NCBI GenBank assembly: GCA_005772955.1
Contig: SXID01000250.1
Span: 1 to 64,000 of the forward strand
Direction of reading: 5' to 3'
Source of the DNA: Planctomycetia bacterium
GTDB lineage: Bacteria; Planctomycetota; Planctomycetia; Gemmatales; Gemmataceae
DNA length: 64,000 bases
A program made the position numbers and the translations under genes. The notes beneath the pieces are model-generated. The model did no database searches. It worked only from the letters and a program-made list of their open reading frames with translations, and had not been told where the DNA came from. This document shows, one piece after another, positions 56,973 to 64,000 of this stretch. Position 1 is the stretch's first letter; every line of letters starts with the position of its first letter.

Positions 56973-58181
56973 ATGACGACAACCGAGTTACTGTCAAGCG
57001 AGCAGATTATCGCCTTGGCGAAGAAGCACCTCACCGCGAACTACACCCGCTACCCGGTGGCGCTGGTGCGCGGCAGCAACTCGTGGGTCTGGGACGCGGA
57101 AGGCAACAGGTATCTCGACTTCTTCCCCGGCTGGGGCTGCGGAATTCTGGGCCACTGCCCGCCGCGCGTCGTGCAAGCGGTTCAGGAACAGGTCGCGACG
57201 CTTATTCACGTGCCGAACACGTGGTACACCGAACCGCAGACGTTGCTTGGTCAGGCGCTCGGCGACCGCACCGACTTCGGTGGTCTGTCGTTCTTCTGCA
57301 ACAGCGGCACTGAGGCCAACGAGGCCGCGATCAAGTTGGCGCGCCTCAACGGGAAGTCGAAGAACAGGTACAAGATCGTCACGCTGACGGGGAGCTTTCA
57401 CGGGCGCACGATGGGCTCGCTGACCGCGACCGCGCAACCGAAGTATCACGTTGGCGTCGAGCCGATGCTGCCGGGGTTCAACTATGCTCACTTTGGTGAT
57501 CTCGAGAGCGTAGCGAAAGCGGTCGATGGCGAAACTTGCGCGATCATGCTCGAACCGATCCAGGGTGAAGGCGGCGTGAACCTCGCCCCGCCGGGCTTCC
57601 TGGAAGGGCTGCGCGAACTGTGCGACAAGCACGGCTTGCTGCTCATCCTTGACGAGGTGCAAACCGGGATGGGCCGCACGGGGAAGTGGTATGCCTATCA
57701 GCACTGGAACATCAAGCCTGACATCCTGACGCTGGCGAAGGCGCTCGCGGGCGGAGTAGCGATGGGCGCGCTGGTGGCACGCCCGGAAGTGGCCGAAAAG
57801 CTGAAACCCGGCACACACGCGGCGACGTTCGGCGGCAACCCGCTCGCGGCCCGCGCCGCACTTGCCACCATCGAGACCATTGAGCAAGACGGACTGCTGG
57901 AACGGGCCGTTCAGATCGGCGCGCGATTCCAAACGCGGTTTCTGGGGTTAAAGGAGAAATGCCCGCTGATCGCAGGCGTTCGCGTGAAGGGCGCGATGAT
58001 CGGCGTGGAACTGAGTGTCGAGGGCGCCGCGGTGGTGCAGGGTTGCTTGGAGAAGGGGTTGCTCATCAACTGCACGCACCAGACCGTTTTGCGGTTGCTC
58101 CCGGCACTCACGCTGTCCGACGAGCAGATCGAGGATGGCTGCGACATCATCGCCGACGTGTTGTTGAACCTGAAGACGTGA
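56973..58181 (+). CDS. argD: Acetylornithine aminotransferase
   Basis: FFCNSGTEANEAAIKLARL; GSFHGRTMGSLTATAQ; ILDEVQTGMGRTGKW; TLAKALAGGVAMGA. Confidence 0.96.
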   Translation: MTTTELLSSEQIIALAKKHLTANYTRYPVALVRGSNSWVWDAEGNRYLDFFPGWGCGILGHCPPRVVQAVQEQVATLIHVPNTWYTEPQTLLGQALGDRTDFGGLSFFCNSGTEANEAAIKLARLNGKSKNRYKIVTLTGSFHGRTMGSLTATAQPKYHVGVEPMLPGFNYAHFGDLESVAKAVDGETCAIMLEPIQGEGGVNLAPPGFLEGLRELCDKHGLLLILDEVQTGMGRTGKWYAYQHWNIKPDILTLAKALAGGVAMGALVARPEVAEKLKPGTHAATFGGNPLAARAALATIETIEQDGLLERAVQIGARFQTRFLGLKEKCPLIAGVRVKGAMIGVELSVEGAAVVQGCLEKGLLINCTHQTVLRLLPALTLSDEQIEDGCDIIADVLLNLKT

Positions 58182-58196
58182 ACCCTTTCCCGTGAC

Positions 58197-58274
58197 GAGT
58201 AACGATTGACGAGTGTCGAGCAAGCGTGTTCGCTTCTTTCCACTCGCTGCTCGTCACTTGTCAATCGTTACTGA
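58197..58274. repeat. Intercistronic inverted repeat between argD and argF
   Basis: agtaacgattgacgagtg (58199-58216) / cacttgtcaatcgttact (58255-58272). Confidence 0.8.
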
Positions 58275-58279
58275 GAGAC

Positions 58280-59191
58280 ATGAAACACTTCCTGAACCTC
58301 ATCGACCTTACGGCCGACGAGTTGAAACTGTTGCTCACCGAGGCGGCGCGGCTCAAGGACGCTCACGCGCGGCGCATCCCGTCGCAGAGCTTGAACCGCC
58401 GCGTGGTCGGCCTGATCTTCGAGAAGCCATCGCTCCGCACGCGAGTGAGCTTCGAGGCTGGCGTCGCGCAACTCGGCGGCACGAGCCTTTACCTTCCCGC
58501 CAACGAGGTCGGGTTGGGATGGCGCGAGAGCCTCGCGGACTTCTCGCGCACGATCTCCCAATACCTGGACGCGCTTGTGCTCCGCGTTTTCCGGCACGAG
58601 ACGCTTGACGGGATCGCGAAGGTGAGCGGCATCCCGATCATCAACGGGCTGTCGGACTGGTCGCACCCGTGTCAGGGGCTTGCCGACGTGCTGACCGTAC
58701 AGGAACTGTTCGGTTCCGTGAGCGGGCGCACGATCGCGTTCGTCGGCGACGGCAACAACGTCGCTCGCTCGCTCGCGGTCGGGTGCGGCAAACTCGGCAT
58801 GCGGTTCGTGCTCGCGTGCCCGCCAGGGTACGGCTTCGACGACAAGTTCAAGTCGGAGTACATCGCGCGTGTGTCGCCCGACTTCCCAAAGGAAGTACAC
58901 GACCCGTTCGCGGCGGTGAAGGGCGCGGACGTGATTTACACCGACGTGTGGACGAGCATGGGCCAGGAAGCTGAGCGCGAAGAGCGCCTGAAGCGGTTTG
59001 CCCCGTTCCAGGTGAACGCGCAGTTGCTCTCGAAGGCGTCTCGAGAGTGCAAGGTGTTGCACTGTCTCCCGGCCCACCGCGGCGAGGAGATCACCGACGA
59101 CGTGATGGACGGCGCCGCGTGCGCCGCGTTCCAGCAAGCCGGCAACCGCATGCACGCCCAGAAAGCCGTGCTGGAGTGGCTGCTTCGCTGA
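58280..59191 (+). CDS. argF: Ornithine carbamoyltransferase
   Basis: FEKPSLRTRVSFEAGVAQLGG; LSDWSHPCQGLADVLTV; VLHCLPAHRGEEITDDVMDG. Confidence 0.96.
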   Translation: MKHFLNLIDLTADELKLLLTEAARLKDAHARRIPSQSLNRRVVGLIFEKPSLRTRVSFEAGVAQLGGTSLYLPANEVGLGWRESLADFSRTISQYLDALVLRVFRHETLDGIAKVSGIPIINGLSDWSHPCQGLADVLTVQELFGSVSGRTIAFVGDGNNVARSLAVGCGKLGMRFVLACPPGYGFDDKFKSEYIARVSPDFPKEVHDPFAAVKGADVIYTDVWTSMGQEAEREERLKRFAPFQVNAQLLSKASRECKVLHCLPAHRGEEITDDVMDGAACAAFQQAGNRMHAQKAVLEWLLR

Positions 59192-59195
59192 AGAT

Positions 59196-59274
59196 AATTC
59201 GAAATTCGAAGCACGAAATTCGAAACGATGCGGGGAGTTGCTTCTTACAAATGGAGTGCTTTGAATTTCGAATT
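59196..59274. repeat. AT-rich palindromic element between argF and rph
   Basis: aattcgaaattcgaagcac / gtgctttgaatttcgaatt (18/19 complementary). Confidence 0.88.
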
Positions 59275-59285
59275 TGGAGTCCGAG

Positions 59286-60020
59286 ATGCCCCGTCCCAAG
59301 GACCGTTCCCTTTCGGCACTCCGCCCTCTCACCTTCACGCGAGCGTACACCGGCAGCGCGCCGGGGTCGGTCCTCGTGAAGATGGGCCGCACCACCGTAC
59401 TCTGCACATGCTGTGTCGATCCGAAGGTGCCTGACTTCTTGGTCGGGAAGGGGAAGGGCTGGCTCACCGCGGAGTACGGCATGTTGCCCGGCTCCACGCA
59501 CTCGCGAAAGCCACGCGACAAGGCTGGTAAGATCGACGGCCGCGGTGTTGAGATTCAGCGACTCATCGGGCGCAGCCTGCGGGCCGTCGTGAACCTCGAC
59601 AAGCTCGGCGAGCGCACGCTCTGGATCGACTGCGACGTACTCGAGGCCGACGGCGGCACTCGCACCGCGAGCATCACGGGCGCGTTTGTCGCGGCCGTTG
59701 ACGCGGTCAACTCCATCAAGGGGCTGCTCACCGTTCCCGTGTCAGAGGTGCTGACGGACAGTGTCGCGGCCGTGAGCGTTGGTCTTGTGGATGGCGAAGA
59801 GCGGCTCGATCTGGAATACGTCGAGGACCGCGACGCGGACGTGGACATGAATCTCGTGATGACGGGGAGCGGCAAGATTATCGAAGTGCAAGCCGGGGGC
59901 GAAGAGGCCACGTTTCCGCGCAAGCAACTCGACGCGTTGGTCGATCTGGGCGAAGCCGGGATTCGCGCGATTACTCTGGCGCAGAAGGCGGTGCTGGGTA
60001 CAGCGTGGCCGTTCTCCTAA
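59286..60020 (+). CDS. rph: Ribonuclease PH
   Basis: [59 protein letters not shown]. Confidence 0.96.
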   Translation: MPRPKDRSLSALRPLTFTRAYTGSAPGSVLVKMGRTTVLCTCCVDPKVPDFLVGKGKGWLTAEYGMLPGSTHSRKPRDKAGKIDGRGVEIQRLIGRSLRAVVNLDKLGERTLWIDCDVLEADGGTRTASITGAFVAAVDAVNSIKGLLTVPVSEVLTDSVAAVSVGLVDGEERLDLEYVEDRDADVDMNLVMTGSGKIIEVQAGGEEATFPRKQLDALVDLGEAGIRAITLAQKAVLGTAWPFS

Positions 60021-60814
60021 CGGCCAACCGCGTACATCAACTGCCCTTCGACGACCACCGCGTATTCCGGCTCCGGCAGCGAGTCCGCGGGCGAGAGACT
60101 CACGGCCCGCACGTCGTGGAGACGCTTCACGCCATCCTGGAACGCGGGCAGTTCCAGCGCCGGGAACCGCACGCAGACCGCGTGGAACAACTCCGGCAAC
60201 AGACACTCGCCGGTTGCACCGGACTCGGTCCGCCGGTCGAGGTACTCCAGCGCTTCAATCGCCCACGGCACCATGCGACCAACCGATTTCGCGACACCGG
60301 GACCGCGTGTCTCGGCGCGGCGCAGCGCGTCTTCGCAACGCTTTGCAAGATCATCGAGCCGGGCGAGCATCGCGGACGCACGCTCCTCGAAGTTTGCAGA
60401 GAGCGCCGAGAGTTCGGCCTTCGCCTCTGCCATGAACGCGGGCACGCCCGACCGTGTTGTTTGCAACACGTCCTTCAATTCGCGCAGGATCGAGCGAGGT
60501 GAATCGTGTTCGTGGATGTAACCCACTGCCTTCGGTGTCGCGCAGACCCATTCCGTGAAGATCTTGCCCTTGGCTTCGGTACGAACCGTTTCGAGTAGTC
60601 CGTCGCGGATTGCAAGAAGCGCCGCCTCGGACGCAACGCCGGCACGCGACGGGAACAGACCCGGCAACTTGCCCGACTGGAACAGCCGGTGTTCGCCTGC
60701 GGTGTGCAGTGCGGTCTTGAGCGCTTCGAGAAGGTACTCGTTGCGCCGTGGGGCGTGGACGGCGACGAAGCCGCCTGGTGCGTGCGATTCGGGGGTTGAG
60801 TTGGGGCCATCCAT
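60017..60814 (-). CDS. Conserved hypothetical protein
   Basis: 265-aa ORF, protein-like composition; 4-nt convergent overlap with rph. Confidence 0.65.
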   Translation of the reverse strand: MDGPNSTPESHAPGGFVAVHAPRRNEYLLEALKTALHTAGEHRLFQSGKLPGLFPSRAGVASEAALLAIRDGLLETVRTEAKGKIFTEWVCATPKAVGYIHEHDSPRSILRELKDVLQTTRSGVPAFMAEAKAELSALSANFEERASAMLARLDDLAKRCEDALRRAETRGPGVAKSVGRMVPWAIEALEYLDRRTESGATGECLLPELFHAVCVRFPALELPAFQDGVKRLHDVRAVSLSPADSLPEPEYAVVVEGQLMYAVGR

Positions 60815-60903
60815 GGCGGGATCCGTGGCTCTTGGACTGAACCGGCCGTAATGTAACCATGTCCGTGCTGATTTGGGAAGCCCATTGTCTTGAGGCGGGT
60901 ACG

Positions 60904-62001
60904 ATGTCCACGACCGTCACGCGCGAATGCCTCGGCGACCGACCACGAATCCTCAGCGGGGTGCAGCCATCGGGCAAGTTGCACCTCGGCAACTACTTCG
61001 GCGCGATCAAGCAGCACATCGAGCGCCAGGATTCGGGCGAGTGCTTCTACTTCATCGCGGACTATCACGCGCTCACATCGTTGCGCGAGGCCGAAGAGAA
61101 AGAAGCCGGACTCGCGGCGAAGAACAAAGCGATGGTCGCGAGGTCAGCACGGCAGATTCTCGCGGACAACGTGCGCGACGTGGCACTCGATTACCTCGCC
61201 CTCGGTCTTGACCCCGCGAAGTGCAGTTTCTTCCGCCAGTCGGACGTGCCGGAGGTGTGCGAACTCGCGTGGATCTTCTCAACTGTTTGCGGAATGGGTC
61301 TGCTCGAACGTGCCCACTCGTACAAGGACAAGGTCGATCGGGGTATAACGCCGAGCGTCGGGTTGTTCACGTATCCCGTCCTCATGGCCGCGGACATCCT
61401 CATTTACCGCTCGCACCTCGTTCCGGTGGGGCGCGATCAGGAACAGCACCTCGAAATGACACGCAATATCGCAGGGTCGTTCAACCACGCGTACGGCGAA
61501 ATCTTCCCAATCCCGGATGCGACGTACACGGAAGCCGCGGTTGTTCCGGGAACTGACGGGCAGAAGATGAGCAAGAGTTACGGCAACACGATCGAAATCT
61601 TCGCGGAAGGAAAGACGCTCAAGTCCGCAGTGATGGGCGTTGTTACCGATTCGACGCCGGTGGACGAGCCAAAGAGCCCAGACAAGTGCAATGCGTTCGC
61701 GCTGTACAAACTGTTCGCGACCGCCGCCGAGCAAGCGGAGATGGCCGACCTGTATCGCAACCCGATGAAGGGCGCGGAAACGCGCGGTCGGGCGTTCGGC
61801 TACGGCGATGCGAAGACGCTGCTACTCGCGAAGATCGAAGCGTGTTTCGCGGCGGCGCGCGAACGACGCAAGCAACTCGCGCGCGACCCCGGTTATGTCG
61901 AAGAAGCTCTGGCGGCGGGTGCGAAGCGGGCGCGGGCCGCGGCGCAGATCACTCTTCAACTGGTGCGTCACGCGGTCGGCATTCACGCGCGGCCGGTCTG
62001 A
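60904..62001 (+). CDS. trpS: Tryptophanyl-tRNA synthetase
   Basis: SGVQPSGKLHLGNYFGAIKQ (HIGH region); GTDGQKMSKSYGNTI (KMSKS). Confidence 0.96.
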   Translation: MSTTVTRECLGDRPRILSGVQPSGKLHLGNYFGAIKQHIERQDSGECFYFIADYHALTSLREAEEKEAGLAAKNKAMVARSARQILADNVRDVALDYLALGLDPAKCSFFRQSDVPEVCELAWIFSTVCGMGLLERAHSYKDKVDRGITPSVGLFTYPVLMAADILIYRSHLVPVGRDQEQHLEMTRNIAGSFNHAYGEIFPIPDATYTEAAVVPGTDGQKMSKSYGNTIEIFAEGKTLKSAVMGVVTDSTPVDEPKSPDKCNAFALYKLFATAAEQAEMADLYRNPMKGAETRGRAFGYGDAKTLLLAKIEACFAAARERRKQLARDPGYVEEALAAGAKRARAAAQITLQLVRHAVGIHARPV

Positions 62002-62201
62002 CCCGCGTTCTGCTCACATCTCAAATTCGTTCCGATTCCCAGCCGTGGTTTTCAGCCGGACGATCAATTCGTGGACCCGCGCGCCCCGTCCGGCGCCGAC
62101 AGCGAACATGACCTAGCCTTTGATGTGGCAATGCGCCTGGATCCCGACCAAGTCAGGCGTCTGCCTTCGCACTCCACCCGACTCACCGCGAGGGTGCCGC
62201 T

Positions 62202-64000
62202 GTGGCCGTCGCCTGTCCGTATTGCAATCACAAACTGATCCTGAAGTCCGCGAAGCTAGGCCGCTATCGGCCCAAGTGCCCGGCCTGCGCGAAGTCGTTC
62301 CTGCTGTTAGTGCCTGGCGAAACTGGTTGCGAGTGCCAGGTGCGGCCCCTTCCCAACCAAACGCAGGTCGGCCATCCAGCCGCGGCCGCCCTCGCGGTTT
62401 CGTCCGGTGGGTGTGGTGACTCGGGCACGCCGGCGGGCGAGGCGTCCAACTCGCACTTGTTCGGCGTTGCACGAATGAGCCATGACACCAACGAACTGAA
62501 CGCGACGCGGCACCCCGGCGACCCGGAACCGGAAGAACCGGCCATCGCGCCGAATACCGTGGTTCGCGGGTACGCCATCGAGCGCGAACTTGGGCGCGGC
62601 GGCATGGGCCAGGTGTACCTCGCGACCCAACTCTCGCTCGACCGTTCGGTCGCGCTGAAGGTGATGAGCAAGCGCTGGGCGACTGACCCGGTGTTCGTCG
62701 CGCGATTCACACGAGAAGCGTTTGCCTCCGCACAACTCTCTCACCCCAACATCGTCCAGATTCACGACATCGGAGAGGTTGATGGCACGCGATTCTTCAG
62801 CATGGAGTACGTACGCGGACGGTCGCTTTCAGAACTTGTGAAGTGGCAGGGAAAGATCGACCCGGAGATCGCTGTTGGCTACATCCTACAGGCCGCACGT
62901 GGTTTGAAACACGCGCACGATCGCGGGATGATTCACCGCGACGTGAAGCCCGACAACCTGCTCCTCGACGAGCAAGGTCTGGTGAAGGTCGCGGATCTTG
63001 GCCTCGTGAAAACCGCCTCGGTGTCACACGACGGCGACCGCTTTGGCGATGCGATCCCGCGCAGCGGACTTCACACGCTCCCGCTGGACATGACCGGGGA
63101 CCGGATCGCGCTCGGCACGCCCGCATACATGTCGCCGGAGCAGTGCCGCGACGCCGCGAGTGTTGATCACCGCGCGGACATCTACTCGCTCGGCTGCACG
63201 CTCTATGTACTCGTGACCGGGCGACGTCCGTTCGAGGGCACTATCGCCGTCGAACTGATGTCGAAGCACGCTTACGATGCGCTCGTGCCGCCGGAGCAGA
63301 TCGTGAGTCGCGTGCCGAAGGAGGTTTCCGCAGTTATCCAACGGATGATGGCGAAGGATCCCGGCGACCGCTATCAGGACATGGCGGAGGTGATTCGCAC
63401 TCTCGAAGTGTGGCTCGGTGTGTCCCACGCGGGCACATTTTCCCCACCGGAAGAACAGATCTCGCGGGTCGAAGGGTATGTGCTCCGGTTCAACACGTGT
63501 GGTTTCGCAGTGTTGCGAAGTCGCCTCATCGCGGGGTTCTTCGGCACCATCGCACTAGCGGCCGTGCTGCTCGCGTTCTTCGGAAAAATCCCGTGGGCGT
63601 TCGGGGTGTTCGGGCTGGCGCTGGAAACGACTCTCGCGTACTTCGTCCTCGACGGTATCACGCGGAAGGGTCATCTGTTCAGTTGCACGCGGCGGTTCGT
63701 CGCGGGGCTGGGCTGGAGCGACTGGGCCGTCGCCGTCGCGGGGTTCGCGATGTTCTGCGTCCTGCTCGCGCTTCTGAAAGTGCTGGGGATCTGGGTCGGC
63801 TTTGGGCTACTCGGCATCGGTCTTGCGTTCGCACTCCGCTACGGCGTAGACCGCGCGCTGGCCGAGGAACGCCGCGCCGTCCTCGACGGAGCCGAGCGGC
63901 AACTCCGGCAGATGCGCGCGAGCGGGCTAGGTGAAGAAGAGTTGCGACAGTTCGTAGTGAAGTTCGCCGGTCGCGACTGGGAGGAGTTCTTTGAGGCGCT
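62202..64000 (+). CDS. Serine/threonine protein kinase with N-terminal zinc ribbon and TM region; 3' end outside the window
   Basis: Manual translation from GTG 62202: VAVACPYCNHKLILKSAKLGRYRPKCPACAKSFLL...ELGRGGMGQVYLATQLSLDRSVALKV...MIHRDVKPDNLLLDEQGLVKVADLGLVKT; no stop before 64000, so absent from the ORF track. Confidence 0.88.
   Translation, partial: MAVACPYCNHKLILKSAKLGRYRPKCPACAKSFLLLVPGETGCECQVRPLPNQTQVGHPAAAALAVSSGGCGDSGTPAGEASNSHLFGVARMSHDTNELNATRHPGDPEPEEPAIAPNTVVRGYAIERELGRGGMGQVYLATQLSLDRSVALKVMSKRWATDPVFVARFTREAFASAQLSHPNIVQIHDIGEVDGTRFFSMEYVRGRSLSELVKWQGKIDPEIAVGYILQAARGLKHAHDRGMIHRDVKPDNLLLDEQGLVKVADLGLVKTASVSHDGDRFGDAIPRSGLHTLPLDMTGDRIALGTPAYMSPEQCRDAASVDHRADIYSLGCTLYVLVTGRRPFEGTIAVELMSKHAYDALVPPEQIVSRVPKEVSAVIQRMMAKDPGDRYQDMAEVIRTLEVWLGVSHAGTFSPPEEQISRVEGYVLRFNTCGFAVLRSRLIAGFFGTIALAAVLLAFFGKIPWAFGVFGLALETTLAYFVLDGITRKGHLFSCTRRFVAGLGWSDWAVAVAGFAMFCVLLALLKVLGIWVGFGLLGIGLAFALRYGVDRALAEERRAVLDGAERQLRQMRASGLGEEELRQFVVKFAGRDWEEFFEA

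Noticed and set aside
58268-59521. 417-aa minus-strand ORF
   Set aside because: Antisense to argF and rph; the FEFRASNFEL segment is the palindromic repeat read on the other strand

Overview
The window is a GC-rich chromosomal segment that looks like a planctomycete of the Gemmataceae type. This is inferred from DUF1549/DUF1553 (PSCyt/PSD1) plus DUF1501 proteins, many Ser/Thr kinases, an aroD-aroE fusion and WD40/PQQ/Tat-signal secreted proteins; no database search was possible. I support about 50 protein genes. They include housekeeping genes (uvrC, deoC, cinA, hisH, aroDE-aroK, rpmG, rarA, infA, ubiX, ispH, murB plus an ftsQ-like gene, argB-argD-argF-rph, trpS), three Ser/Thr kinases, an XPB-type helicase next to a DUF790/Bax1-type nuclease, and several large secreted proteins. 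The most unusual signals are: (1) a cloverleaf with perfect stems but non-canonical loops, 9 nt downstream of infA on the minus strand; (2) at least a dozen unrelated long palindromes in intergenic gaps, some inside reading frames (RarA inter-domain insertion, DUF1501 Tat signal, C-termini of UbiX and of a 90-aa protein); (3) an XPB-Bax1 pair in the same window as a shortened UvrC; (4) an HNH endonuclease ORF with a single in-frame TAG; (5) an ORF that reads through the tRNA-like element and all of infA in antisense. No CRISPR array, transposase, phage or integron was seen.
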